Part shown: in pieces, positions 1 through 8,108 of the stretch
Numbering within the stretch: the stretch's first letter is position 1
How the letters are laid out: the number at the start of each line of letters is the position of its first letter
Assembly: GCF_943914685.1 (NCBI RefSeq)
Contig: NZ_CALUCZ010000029.1
Coordinates: 1-13,680, forward strand
DNA length: 13,680 nt
Source: an uncultured Mobiluncus sp.
GTDB taxonomy: Bacteria; Actinomycetota; Actinomycetes; Actinomycetales; Actinomycetaceae
Reading direction: 5' to 3'
Program-made: the position numbers and the translations under genes
Notes under the pieces: model-generated
The model's database searches: none
Told to the model about the DNA's origin: nothing
Seen by the model: the letters and a program-made list of their open reading frames with translations, nothing else

Positions 1-131
1 CCATACCGACAGGACTACTAGAAATCAAAAATCAACAATTTATGTCCTATAACCCCATATCCCACCTTATATTCCACACGCACCCAGTAGCATCGGCGAG
101 ATTACCAGAGTTGGCGCCGCAGCGGTGCCCC

Positions 132-2426
132 TCAACAGGCACCGAGAACCGCCGCCCACGCTTGCCCTAGGCTGAGGCCTCCATCGTTGGGCGGCACGTT
201 GCGGTGAGTCAGTACCCGATATCCGCTCTCCTCCAAGAAATCCACAAAGTGCCTGGTGAATAGCCGATTGAGGGCGACCCCGCCGGTCAGTCCCACCGTT
301 TTCGTGTCGGCCTGCTCGGCGGCTTGCCTGGCTTGATTGCCCAACAGTTGCGCCAAGCCCACATGGAAGGCCCAAGCCCGCTGACCGACCGGCCGGTCAG
401 TCTCACCCAACTGCTCGACTAGCTCCAGATAGCTGTCCACCTGCGGCAAACCTGCCTCCGGGTGGGCGTTTGCCCAGATGGTAGCCACACGCTCCAGTTC
501 CATCGCGGCCTGAGCCTCATAGGTCACCTCGGTGCGAATCCCTAAAATCGCCGCGGCCGCATCGAACAGGCGTCCGCAACTGGTGGTCGCGCTCACCCCG
601 AAACCGCTGGCCAGCTGGCTTTTCACCAGTTCCAGTTCGGTTGATTTGCCTTGTCGCTCCCCGATTTCGGCCCTGATTGCCTCCGTAATCCAGTCCAGGC
701 CCCAATCGTGGGCAATCCCCAACGCGACCCGCCAGGGATAGCGCACTGCCCGGTCACCACCGACCAGGCTGAAAGTCGGCACGTGCGCACTTCGCTGCCA
801 CTGAGAACCCCTAATGTCCAGGACTTCTCCGCCCCAAATGGTGCCGTCTGTCCCGTAGCCGGTGCCGTCCACCGCCACCACGACCGCCGGGTCAAGCCAG
901 GAATGTTCCGCCAACAGGGAATAGGCGTGCGCGACGTGATGCTGCACCTGGGCCAGTTCGATGTCGTGAGAGGCAGCAAAACGCTCGGCCCAACTGACCG
1001 TGGAATAGTTCGGGTGCAGGTCACACACAACTTTCTCGGGTCGTTGCCGCTGGAAGTTCAGCATTTGCGTCACCGCCCGGTCGAATGCCTCCTGGCTGGC
1101 AAGCGTGCCCATATCCCCGATATGTCCCGAAATATGCGCCCAGTTTCCGTTAGCCAGGCAGAAAGTGTTTTTCAGTTCTCCGCCCACCGCCAAAATCGGC
1201 ACGGTGGCCGGCTGCGACAGCGCGACCGGCAGCGGCGCGTAACCTCGAGAACGCCGCGAAGGAATGGTGACCTGCGAGTTAGCCAGAAATACAGAGTCCT
1301 CCATGGGCAGGTGAATGTCACGGTCGTGAAACACGAACGCATCGACTATTCCTGCCAGCCGCTCGGCCGCGTCCTCGTTGGTGAAACACAGCGGTTCTCC
1401 CGCCAAGTTTCCCGACGTCGCCACCAGCGCCATCTGGGCACATTCCCCGCTCAGCAGTTCCAGGTGCAGCGGCGCGTAAGGCAGCAAAATCCCCACGTCC
1501 CCCAACCCGGGAGCAATCGCGGGAGCCAGGTCATATTCCGGCCCGAACGGCGCAATCACAATGGGCCTGGCGGCGGTTTGCAGGGTTTGCAACTGGTCCG
1601 CATCAAGCTGCGCCAGCCGGGTCGCGGCCGCAGCGTCCCCCACCATGACCGCAAACGGCTTATCTCCCCGATTCTTCCGTTTCCGCAGCCGCGCGACTGC
1701 CTCCTCGTTGCGGGCGTCGCACATGAGGTGAAAACCGCCGATGCCTTTCACCGCCAGGATTTCCCCGGCCCGTAGCCGCTGGCGGGATTCTTCCAGAGCG
1801 GAGGCAATCAACGGGCGACGATCCCCCTCGGGCGGGCGCAAATCCGGGGCGTCAGCCGGGCTGACCCACAACACCGGGCCGCAGTCGTAGCAGCTGACAG
1901 GCTGGGCGTGATAGCGCCGGTTGGTCGGGTTCGTGTATTCCTCGTGACAAGCGGGGCACATGGGAAACTTCACCATAGTCGTGGTGTCGCGGTCATAAGG
2001 GAGGTCCACCATGATGGTGGCGCGTGGTCCGCAGTTCGTGCAGGTGGTGAAAGGGTAAAGGTAGCGTCGGTTCGTCGGGTCAGCCATTTCGGCTTGACAG
2101 TCGGGACAGGTGGCGGTGTCCGGGGGTATCAGCGTGCGAGCGCCGGAACGACGCCGGGAGGGCACAATACGAAACTCAGTTTCGTCCTCCTGCTCGGGTA
2201 AGTCCCTGGACACGTTGCGCAACACGCTGGCCAGCGGAGGCAGGGTCGCCAGCATGGTTTCCATGAAACCCTCCACCGCCTCAAGCGTGCCCTGGGCCTC
2301 GATAAACACCGACTCGTCGTCATTGCCCACGAAACCGGTGATGGGGAACTGGGCGGCGACCTGCGCAACGTGCGGGCGGAAACCGACTCCCTGCACCACA
2401 CCCCGCAGCTCATACGCTCGGCGCAT
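132..2426 (-). CDS. hypF: Carbamoyltransferase HypF, [NiFe]-hydrogenase maturation
   Basis: HypF converts carbamoyl phosphate and ATP into the thiocarboxamide on HypE that becomes the CN ligands of the active-site iron. All family domains are visible in the 764 residues: an acylphosphatase domain with RGVVQGVGFRPHV at 8-20; a paired zinc-finger segment with Cys 107/110, 129/132, 157/160 and 179/182 in the canonical CX2C-X18-CX2C-X24-CX2C-X18-CX2C spacing; a YrdC-like domain at about 205-390 with KNRGDKPFAVM; and a Kae1-like C-terminal domain with HHVAH at 496-500, DGTGYGTDGTIWGGE at 520-534 and GLTGGVALNR near the end. An upstream in-frame GTG (2456) would add ten residues. I chose ATG 2426 because a perfect AGGAGG lies six bases before it, while the GTG has no Shine-Dalgarno, and because RGVVQGVGF then falls at the usual distance from the N-terminus. 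It is transcribed divergently from hypA. It looks intact. Confidence 0.96.
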   Translation of the reverse strand: MRRAYELRGVVQGVGFRPHVAQVAAQFPITGFVGNDDESVFIEAQGTLEAVEGFMETMLATLPPLASVLRNVSRDLPEQEDETEFRIVPSRRRSGARTLIPPDTATCPDCQAEMADPTNRRYLYPFTTCTNCGPRATIMVDLPYDRDTTTMVKFPMCPACHEEYTNPTNRRYHAQPVSCYDCGPVLWVSPADAPDLRPPEGDRRPLIASALEESRQRLRAGEILAVKGIGGFHLMCDARNEEAVARLRKRKNRGDKPFAVMVGDAAAATRLAQLDADQLQTLQTAARPIVIAPFGPEYDLAPAIAPGLGDVGILLPYAPLHLELLSGECAQMALVATSGNLAGEPLCFTNEDAAERLAGIVDAFVFHDRDIHLPMEDSVFLANSQVTIPSRRSRGYAPLPVALSQPATVPILAVGGELKNTFCLANGNWAHISGHIGDMGTLASQEAFDRAVTQMLNFQRQRPEKVVCDLHPNYSTVSWAERFAASHDIELAQVQHHVAHAYSLLAEHSWLDPAVVVAVDGTGYGTDGTIWGGEVLDIRGSQWQRSAHVPTFSLVGGDRAVRYPWRVALGIAHDWGLDWITEAIRAEIGERQGKSTELELVKSQLASGFGVSATTSCGRLFDAAAAILGIRTEVTYEAQAAMELERVATIWANAHPEAGLPQVDSYLELVEQLGETDRPVGQRAWAFHVGLAQLLGNQARQAAEQADTKTVGLTGGVALNRLFTRHFVDFLEESGYRVLTHRNVPPNDGGLSLGQAWAAVLGAC

Positions 2427-2432
2427 CTCTAA

Positions 2433-2438
2433 CCTCCT
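2433..2438 (-). promoter_or_regulatory. hypF ribosome binding site that decides the start
   Basis: The minus strand reads AGGAGG, a perfect Shine-Dalgarno, six bases upstream of ATG 2426. It lies inside the ten-codon extension created by the longer GTG 2456 reading, so it argues for the shorter protein. Confidence 0.75.
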
Positions 2439-2545
2439 GTCCGCAATCTGGCTCACCCCTAAGCCTAGTAGCTCTCACGCCCTCGGGCAGAAAACGGTAA
2501 GGTGGAATGCGCCGCGAGGAACCCGAAACTCAGTGAGGAGACACT

Positions 2546-2896
2546 ATGCACGAAGTCGCCTTGTCCCAACAACTCGCTCGCGTGGTAGCGCGCGGGGCGG
2601 CGGGACGCGAAGTACTGTCTGTCCAGGTAGAAGTCGGGCATCTGCGTCAGGTTGTGCCCGAGGCACTGCGCTTTGCCTGGAGCGCGGTACGAAAAAACAC
2701 CCTCCGAGGTCCCGCCGAGCTGCAGATCACCGAGATTCCGGCAGTCGTCGTCTGCCAGAAATGCCAGGCGAAAACCCAGCTGGGCGAGTATCTGGATTTC
2801 CGTTGCTCCCAGTGTTCTTCACGCGAGGTCCAGACAATCAGCGGCGAAGAGTTTAGAGTGGTATCGATAGATGTCACGCCAGAGAGGAATCACTAA
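2546..2896 (+). CDS. hypA: Nickel metallochaperone HypA (copy 1)
   Basis: HypA binds nickel at its N-terminus and, with HypB, loads it into the hydrogenase large-subunit precursor. The 116-residue protein starts MHE, the family's nickel-binding N-terminus (Met1-His2-Glu3), and has a structural zinc site of two CXXC pairs at Cys70/73 and Cys87/90. Length is typical for the family. GAGGAG at 2535-2540, five bases before the ATG, fixes the start. It lies nine codons before the end of an in-frame upstream extension of hypB and directly before the chosen hypB start (one base between the TAA and the ATG), so the two are surely cotranscribed. A TAAGGT sequence at 2498-2503 could be a -10 element for this pair, but no convincing -35 is present. 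A second, divergent hypA lies at 8780-9175. Confidence 0.95.
   Translation: MHEVALSQQLARVVARGAAGREVLSVQVEVGHLRQVVPEALRFAWSAVRKNTLRGPAELQITEIPAVVVCQKCQAKTQLGEYLDFRCSQCSSREVQTISGEEFRVVSIDVTPERNH
2881..2888 (+). promoter_or_regulatory. hypB ribosome binding site that decides the start
   Basis: AGAGAGGA ends nine bases before ATG 2898. An in-frame upstream ATG at 2871 would overlap the end of hypA and lacks such a site, so 2898 is the preferred hypB start. The site lies within the last codons of hypA, which suggests coupled translation. Confidence 0.65.
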
Positions 2897-2897
2897 C

Positions 2898-3686
2898 ATG
2901 GGACGTTTTCATCGCCACGACGACGGCACGGTACACGAACATGACCACGGGGATCACCCCCACCACCACGACCACGGCGAGTACGTGGCAGACCCGGAAG
3001 TTATCGGGGATCACTCGGGATACGACACCGAACGTGAACGCATCGAGATTTTGGAAGACATCTATGCGGAAAATGACCACTTAGCCCAGCACAATCGAGA
3101 ATCTTTCGCCGCACACGGGGTGAAAGTCGTGAATCTCATGAGTTCACCAGGGTCGGGCAAGACGACTTTGCTGGAGCGCACGTTGGCGCAGCTGCAGGGC
3201 AAACTGCGGGTCGGGATTATTGAAGGCGACATTGAGACGCCGTTGGACGCCGAGCGTTTGGGCGGTTACGGCGCCCAGATTTCCCTGTTGAATACCGGTC
3301 ACGGTTTTGGCGGGGAATGCCACCTAGACGCCCCGATGGTGCATCATGCCCTGGACGACTTGGATCTCAGCCAACTGGATTTGGTCATCATCGAGAACGT
3401 GGGCAACTTGGTGTGCCCAGCCGAATTCGATGTCGGTGAAACTGCGAAAGCCATGTTGTTCTCGATTACGGAGGGCGAGGACAAGCCGTTGAAGTATCCG
3501 GTCATGTTCCGCTCGGTGAAGATTGTGGTGGTGAACAAGATGGATTTGGCTCCCTACCTGAACTTCGACATGGACAAATTCCGCGGCTATTTGGAACAGG
3601 TCAATCCGGGCGTGAAAGTCATCGAAGTCTCTGCCCAGAATGGCGACGGCGTCGACGCGTGGGTTAAATGGCTGGAAGAACTTTGA
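2898..3686 (+). CDS. hypB: Nickel-handling GTPase HypB with His-rich N-terminus
   Basis: HypB is the GTPase that works with HypA to insert nickel into the hydrogenase active site. The 262-residue protein has a nickel-storage-like leader with ten histidines in residues 5-26. The G domain follows: P-loop SSPGSGKT at 82-89, metal-binding pair Cys141-His142 in GGECHLDA, ENVGNLVCP at 166-174, and NKMD at 213-216. The N-terminal CXXCGC high-affinity nickel motif of E. coli HypB is absent and replaced by the His-rich stretch, an arrangement known from HypB proteins of other bacteria that store nickel. I take the start at ATG 2898 rather than 2871, on Shine-Dalgarno position and because MGRFHRHDDGT begins the His-rich leader. 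A 127-base gap then separates it from the structural operon. Confidence 0.95.
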   Translation: MGRFHRHDDGTVHEHDHGDHPHHHDHGEYVADPEVIGDHSGYDTERERIEILEDIYAENDHLAQHNRESFAAHGVKVVNLMSSPGSGKTTLLERTLAQLQGKLRVGIIEGDIETPLDAERLGGYGAQISLLNTGHGFGGECHLDAPMVHHALDDLDLSQLDLVIIENVGNLVCPAEFDVGETAKAMLFSITEGEDKPLKYPVMFRSVKIVVVNKMDLAPYLNFDMDKFRGYLEQVNPGVKVIEVSAQNGDGVDAWVKWLEEL

Positions 3687-3759
3687 ATTAATCATTTCCC
3701 TTTTGCGAAAAGACGCCAAGATTTTTACCTGATTTTTAGGCTCAACTGCGAAAACGAGG

Positions 3760-3765
3760 TAGGAT
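3760..3765 (+). promoter_or_regulatory. Putative -10 element for the hydrogenase structural operon
   Basis: TAGGAT fits the actinobacterial sigma-A -10 consensus TANNNT. It lies in the 127-base AT-rich gap between hypB and hyaA and would give a leader of roughly 40 bases. No good -35 is visible at 17-18 bases spacing (TTAGGC is the nearest), so the promoter may depend on an activator. The short inverted repeats CTTTT-GCG-AAAAG (3700-3712) and GGAC-6-GTCC (3774-3787) lie upstream and downstream. Either could be a regulator site or chance. Confidence 0.35.
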
Positions 3766-3813
3766 AATAACACGGACGTTGTTGTCCAATTCGATACTAC
3801 TGAGGGACCGCAT

Positions 3814-5025
3814 ATGACCTATGAGATTAAACCCTGGCGGGCGGGTACGCTCGCGGAAAACCTTGCCAGTGCCGGCGTGAGCCGACGTGACTTTGTCAAG
3901 TTCTGTGCCGGTTTGGCAGCTATCTTCGCGGTGGGGACACCCGAACTGGCGCATGCCTCTGCGGCGCGGACTGCTGGGGAAGAACTGGCTGACAAGCTGG
4001 GAGCTATCACCAAACCGAACGTGGTGTGGCTCCAGCTACAGGAATGCACCGGCTGCATGGAATCTGCACTGCGTTCCGGCGGGACCACGGTGGAGGAAGT
4101 CGTTCTGAATCTGCTGTCCGTCGACTACAACGAACTCGTGATGGCCGCCTCCGGGGAAGCCGCTGAAAAGGCCTTGGCCGACACGAACGCGAAGGAACAC
4201 ATTCTGGTCGTCAACGGTTCTATTCCGCTCAAGGACGGCGGCATCTATTGCACTATCGGCGGCAAATCTGCCGAGCAGGTGCTGCGTGAATCCGCTGAGA
4301 ACGCCACCATGATTCTGGCGGTCGGGGCCTGCGCGGTCTTTGGCTCGGTGCAGGCTGCCAAACCCAACCCCACCGGAGCGGTCGGGGTGGACGAAATCAT
4401 CAAGGACAAGCAGGTTATCAACGTGTCTGGCTGCCCTCCGATTGGGGAAGTCATCACCGCCTCCCTGGCTTACATTCTGACCCATGGCAAAGCCCCCGAG
4501 GTCGACTCCGAGGGCCGCCCGCTGTTCGCTTACGGCCAGCGTATCCACGACTCGTGTCCGCGCCGCGCGCACTTCGACGCCGGCCAATACGTGCGCAGCT
4601 TCGATGATGCCGGAGCCCGCGAAGGCTGGTGTCTCTACGACGTGGGTTGTAAAGGACCTTCCACTTTCAGCCCCTGCCCGATTTTGCAGTGGAACCTCAA
4701 GGCCGGTTGGCCTATCGGCGCCGGTCACCCCTGTATCGGTTGTACGGAACGTGATTTCTACGATCGTTTCACGCCTTTCTATCAGAAGCTGCCCTCAGTT
4801 CCTGGTTTTGGGGTGGAGGCCACCGCAGAAAAGATTGGTCTGGGTCTGACCGGTGTTGTCGCCGCTGGCGTGGCGGTTCATGCCGGTGTGACCGCCGCTC
4901 GTGCCGCCGCCGACCGCAAAGCCACCAAGAACTCCCCGATGGCCGCATTCGGCGATGCCCCCACCGATTCCCCCAGCTCGTCGTCAACCGAGACAGCTAC
5001 TGAACAGAACAGCGAGGCTAAGTAA
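3814..5025 (+). CDS. hyaA: [NiFe]-hydrogenase small subunit, Tat-exported, membrane-anchored
   Basis: This is the electron-transfer subunit of a group 1 respiratory uptake hydrogenase, carrying three iron-sulfur clusters from the active site towards the membrane. The 403-residue precursor has a twin-arginine signal, SRRDFVKF at 23-30 with a hydrophobic stretch ending at AHASA, so the dimer acts outside the cytoplasmic membrane. Proximal [4Fe-4S] ligands are Cys78, Cys81, Cys173 and Cys207; distal ligands are His245, Cys248, Cys273 and Cys279; medial [3Fe-4S] ligands are Cys288, Cys307 and Cys310. The two extra cysteines of the oxygen-tolerant 4Fe-3S proximal cluster are absent (CTGC at 78-81; Ser179 in VFGSVQAA), so a standard oxygen-sensitive type is expected. 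A C-terminal helix at about 341-363 would anchor it, followed by an unusual ~35-residue Ser/Thr/Ala-rich tail. GAGGGA six bases before the ATG supports the start. Its stop overlaps the hyaB start by one base (TAATG). Confidence 0.96.
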   Translation: MTYEIKPWRAGTLAENLASAGVSRRDFVKFCAGLAAIFAVGTPELAHASAARTAGEELADKLGAITKPNVVWLQLQECTGCMESALRSGGTTVEEVVLNLLSVDYNELVMAASGEAAEKALADTNAKEHILVVNGSIPLKDGGIYCTIGGKSAEQVLRESAENATMILAVGACAVFGSVQAAKPNPTGAVGVDEIIKDKQVINVSGCPPIGEVITASLAYILTHGKAPEVDSEGRPLFAYGQRIHDSCPRRAHFDAGQYVRSFDDAGAREGWCLYDVGCKGPSTFSPCPILQWNLKAGWPIGAGHPCIGCTERDFYDRFTPFYQKLPSVPGFGVEATAEKIGLGLTGVVAAGVAVHAGVTAARAAADRKATKNSPMAAFGDAPTDSPSSSSTETATEQNSEAK

Positions 5026-6767
5026 TGGCAGAGAAAGTTCTCATTGATCCGTTGACCCGTATTGAGGGTCACCTGCGTATCGAGATGGAAACCGAAGGGA
5101 AACAGATTAAGAAAGCCTGGAGCGTCAGCACCCAGTTCCGCGGCATCGAAACCATCGTCCAGAACCGTGATCCCCGTGACGTGTGGGCTTTCGTCCAGCG
5201 GATTTGCGGGGTTTGCACCTCGGTGCACGCCATCGCTTCCATTACCGCGGTAGAAGATGCCATTGGTTCCAACCCGCCGGAAAATGCGCGGTTGATTCGT
5301 TCCCTGGTCCTCGGTTCGCAAGAAATCCAAGACCACGTCATTCACTTCTATCACCTGCACGCCCTGGACTTCGTCAACGTGGTGAACGCCGCCAAAGCCG
5401 ACCCCCAGAAAACTCTGGAGTTCGCTCATTCCATTGGCTCGAAGTGGCGTGGCAACAACCTCAAGCGTTTCACGGAAGTTCGGGACACGGTGCAGCAGGT
5501 GCTGGATTCCGGCCAGCTGTCGATTTTCACCGGCGGCTACTGGGATCACCCCGACTACCGCCTGCCTCCCGAAGCCGATTTGATGTGCGTTGCCCACTAC
5601 CTGGACGCCCTGGATTTCCAGCGTTCTATGATTCGCATCAACACGGTGTTCGGCGGCAAGAACCCCCACCCGAACTTCCTGGTGGGCGGCATGGCTTGCT
5701 CTATCGACCCGAACTCGTCAGAATCCATCAACCAGGTCCAGCTGGACCAGATTAAGACCTGGATTGACGAAATCATCGAGTTCGTCAATGACTGCTACTA
5801 CCCCGATGTTTTGGCGATAGCCGGAGTTTACAAGGACTACTTCGATATCGGCGCAACCCACCCGAACTACCTCGCGGTCGGTTTGGCCGGATCTATTTTT
5901 GCTGGCGATCCCAACAAGTCTCGTATTTCCTCTTCACACACGGCCATTAAGCCGGGGGTCATCATGGACGGAGACATCAGCAAGGTCCTCCCCTTTGATC
6001 CGCACAAGATCGAAGAGTTCATCAGCTCGGCTTGGTACGAGTACTCGGTGGGTGACGATAAAGGTTTGACCCCGGACAAGGGCGAAACCACCGTCAAGTA
6101 CACCGGCCCCCAGCCACCTTTTGAATGGCTGAGCGACAACGATAAGTACACTTGGTCGAAAGCGCCGCGCTATGACGGCAAGCCGATGCAAGTCGGTCCG
6201 GTGGCGCGCATGATGCTGGCCTACGCTCAGGGCTACGAACCGGTCAAAAAGCTCGTTGATGGGGCTATCGAAGCCTTGGGGATTACCCCGGCACAGATTA
6301 ACTCCACGATGGGGCGCACGTTTGCCCGCGCCGCGGAAGCCACGGTTTCCGCCCAGCTGCTGTTGGAGGACTACAACGCCCTGGTCGACAACATTAAGGA
6401 AGGCCGGATTGACGTTTTCGATGCCAGCAAGTGGGAGCCGTCCAGCTGGCCGGCGCAGTGCGAGGGTTACTCGTTCGTTGAGGTCGCCCGTGGCGACCTG
6501 TCCCACTGGGTCTCCATTAAGGACGGCAAGGTCGAGCGGTACCAGGCAGTCGTGCCTACCACCTGGCTGGCCGGGGGGCGTGACGCTAACGGCGTGACCG
6601 GCCCTTATGAAGAATCCTTAATGGGTACCGGCACTCACCCGCTGGTCGATCCGAAAGCTCCGCTGGAACCGATGCGCACCATTCACTCCTACGATCCGTG
6701 CATGTCCTGCGGGGTGCATATCCTCGATCCAGACGGAAAACTGATTGGCGAGGCGGTGACCTCATGA
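5025..6767 (+). CDS. hyaB: [NiFe]-hydrogenase large (catalytic) subunit
   Basis: This is the catalytic subunit, holding the Ni-Fe(CN)2CO site that splits H2. The 580 residues carry every active-site signature: RIEGH at 12-16 (Glu14 region), the L1 motif RICGVCTSVH with Cys61, Cys64 and His68, and the C-terminal L2 motif DPCMSCGVH with Cys559, Cys562 and His565. Fifteen residues follow His565 (ILDPDGKLIGEAVTS). They are the peptide that the HyaD-type protease removes after nickel insertion, allowing folding and export with the Tat-bearing partner. It is translationally coupled to hyaA upstream (TAATG) and overlaps the cytochrome gene downstream by four bases (ATGA), so the three subunits are made from one transcript. 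Nothing suggests inactivation. Group 1 assignment rests on the partner with Tat signal and the cytochrome b. Confidence 0.97.
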   Translation: MAEKVLIDPLTRIEGHLRIEMETEGKQIKKAWSVSTQFRGIETIVQNRDPRDVWAFVQRICGVCTSVHAIASITAVEDAIGSNPPENARLIRSLVLGSQEIQDHVIHFYHLHALDFVNVVNAAKADPQKTLEFAHSIGSKWRGNNLKRFTEVRDTVQQVLDSGQLSIFTGGYWDHPDYRLPPEADLMCVAHYLDALDFQRSMIRINTVFGGKNPHPNFLVGGMACSIDPNSSESINQVQLDQIKTWIDEIIEFVNDCYYPDVLAIAGVYKDYFDIGATHPNYLAVGLAGSIFAGDPNKSRISSSHTAIKPGVIMDGDISKVLPFDPHKIEEFISSAWYEYSVGDDKGLTPDKGETTVKYTGPQPPFEWLSDNDKYTWSKAPRYDGKPMQVGPVARMMLAYAQGYEPVKKLVDGAIEALGITPAQINSTMGRTFARAAEATVSAQLLLEDYNALVDNIKEGRIDVFDASKWEPSSWPAQCEGYSFVEVARGDLSHWVSIKDGKVERYQAVVPTTWLAGGRDANGVTGPYEESLMGTGTHPLVDPKAPLEPMRTIHSYDPCMSCGVHILDPDGKLIGEAVTS

Positions 6768-8098
6768 GTACCGAGAGCACTCCCGCCCCGGAGGCGCTGA
6801 CCGGTGGTGCTGCCGCGGGAACCGTGCAGGCCAGTCCGGTTCCCGGTGCGTCCCCACAGGATCAAAAACAGATTCAGTTCTTCGCGGCGGACAGCAACCA
6901 GGCGAACGGTATCGAGGTTGGCGGCGGTTTCAGCTGCTCGGACCTGTCGATGCGCCGGCTGCTGGTCATGGCTGCGGTATCCCCCGAGGGCAGCACCGAC
7001 CCGGTTGATGTCGCTCTGAAGGAGTCCCTGCGCTATCGGTTCCGCCACGGTGCCCCGAACGTTGATATTCCTGCCGCGGACTTCGATCCTCCGCGCGAAC
7101 GCCGCTATTCCCTGGCGCGTATCGCTGACATGAAGCGCACCAAGACGGGAGAATCCAAACCGACCGTGATTGTGCGCGGGGACTTGGAATCCGTCATGAA
7201 CGTGGCTCAGCCCAAGCGCGCTCAACGCACCCTGTTGCGCAAGAACGCCCAGATGGCGGGCTCGCGCGGCTATCGCTGCCTGGGGGTCGCCACCGCCACC
7301 GTGGACGAAAACGGTGAACTCAGCCCATTCCAAATGGAAGGTTTCGTCAACGTCCGCCCGGTCGGCACCGGCCTGCAGGGCGGCGACCTGACCCCCACCA
7401 CGGAAGACTGGGTCCGCTTGAGCGTGTGGTCCGGAAGCCTGCGTTTCCTGCACTGGCTGAACGTCCTGCTGATTGTGATGCTGTCCATCACCGGGTACTA
7501 CATCATGGATCCGTTCTTTGGCGACACGTTCTTCCGTGGTGTCGAAATCGGGTACCTGATGGGGATTATGCGGTTTATCCACTTCACCTGTGCGTTCACC
7601 TGGATGGCGGTCGGCGTGGTTCGGGTCTTTATCGCGTTCGTTTCCAAGGACCGATATATGCGCTGGGAAACGTTCTGGCCGCTAAAGAAAAAGCAAGATT
7701 GGAAACATCTGGGCGAGACGTTGGGGTTCTACCTGTTCCTACGCAAGGAAAGCCCGTTGTACGTGGCGCACAACCCGCTGCAGCAGCTCACCTACACCTC
7801 TATCTATGTCCTGGGTGCTTTCCAGATGGTCATTGGCTTGGCGCTTTACGCTTTACCCCACCGTTACGAGGGCCTGTTCTGGCAATTGATGGCTCTGCCG
7901 AACGACTGGTTTGGCATTCCGCAAATGCGGCTGATTCACGCCGCCATCATGTTCCTGTTCTGGGGTTTCGTGATTGCGCATATCTACCTGGCTTTCCGGG
8001 CAGATTCCCTAGAACGTCACGGCGGTATCTCGGCCATGATTTCTGGCGGCGTGTGGATGCGTCGCACGTCTAAGCCGGTTGACGCCCCCGAACTGTAG
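6764..8098 (+). CDS. hyaC: Hydrogenase cytochrome b subunit fused to a P-type-ATPase N-domain-like region
   Basis: The C-terminal half (about 222-432) is a HyaC-type di-heme cytochrome b that passes electrons from the hydrogenase to quinone. It has four membrane helices at about 227-247, 266-292, 343-363 and 388-411, with histidines His230, His273, His392 and His406 and the hallmark RFIHF and AHIYLAF segments. Family members are usually about 200-250 residues; this one has 444. The extra ~210 N-terminal residues resemble the nucleotide-binding domain of P-type cation ATPases: LLVMAAVSPEG then TDPVDVAL (65-85), FDPPRERRYS (107-116, like SERCA FSRDRKSMS), VIVRGDLESV (135-144, like the VKGAPE loop), and GYRCLGVA (169-176, like LRCLALA). 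No DKTGT phosphorylation motif or transport helices are present. I start at ATG 6764, overlapping the hyaB stop; a longer reading from 6698 would lie inside the hyaB C-terminus. The cytochrome part is secure; the N-domain call is inference from motif order. Confidence 0.88.
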   Translation: MSTESTPAPEALTGGAAAGTVQASPVPGASPQDQKQIQFFAADSNQANGIEVGGGFSCSDLSMRRLLVMAAVSPEGSTDPVDVALKESLRYRFRHGAPNVDIPAADFDPPRERRYSLARIADMKRTKTGESKPTVIVRGDLESVMNVAQPKRAQRTLLRKNAQMAGSRGYRCLGVATATVDENGELSPFQMEGFVNVRPVGTGLQGGDLTPTTEDWVRLSVWSGSLRFLHWLNVLLIVMLSITGYYIMDPFFGDTFFRGVEIGYLMGIMRFIHFTCAFTWMAVGVVRVFIAFVSKDRYMRWETFWPLKKKQDWKHLGETLGFYLFLRKESPLYVAHNPLQQLTYTSIYVLGAFQMVIGLALYALPHRYEGLFWQLMALPNDWFGIPQMRLIHAAIMFLFWGFVIAHIYLAFRADSLERHGGISAMISGGVWMRRTSKPVDAPEL

Positions 8099-8103
8099 AA
8101 AGG
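8098..8103 (+). promoter_or_regulatory. hyaD ribosome binding site that decides the start
   Basis: GAAAGG lies five bases before ATG 8109 and straddles the stop of the cytochrome gene. It supports the 8109 start over the upstream in-frame ATG at 8079. Confidence 0.55.
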
Positions 8104-8108
8104 TTTTG

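Noticed and set aside
1..131. Possible gene or terminator downstream of hypF at the window edge.
   Set aside because: The stretch is AT-rich with no credible frame; no hairpin with a T-run was found on the minus strand.
651..1775. A 374-codon plus-strand open frame opposite hypF.
   Set aside because: It is antisense to the fully supported hypF gene and its translation is Arg/Pro-rich with no recognisable domain; a typical high-GC shadow frame.
4036..5669. Long minus-strand open frames opposite the small- and large-subunit genes.
   Set aside because: Both lie opposite well-supported hydrogenase genes and show no domain or ribosome binding site of their own.
6698..6763. A 22-residue N-terminal extension of the cytochrome subunit from an upstream ATG.
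   Set aside because: It would lie inside the conserved C-terminal motif of the large subunit, and the ATGA overlap at 6764 is the normal coupling arrangement.
7142..7162. TKTGESKP (residues 126-133 of the cytochrome subunit) as the actuator-domain TGES or phosphorylation DKTGT motif of a P-type ATPase.
   Set aside because: It falls between two N-domain-like segments, where a loop is expected, lacks the Asp of DKTGT, and no actuator or phosphorylation domain surrounds it. Chance resemblance is more likely.
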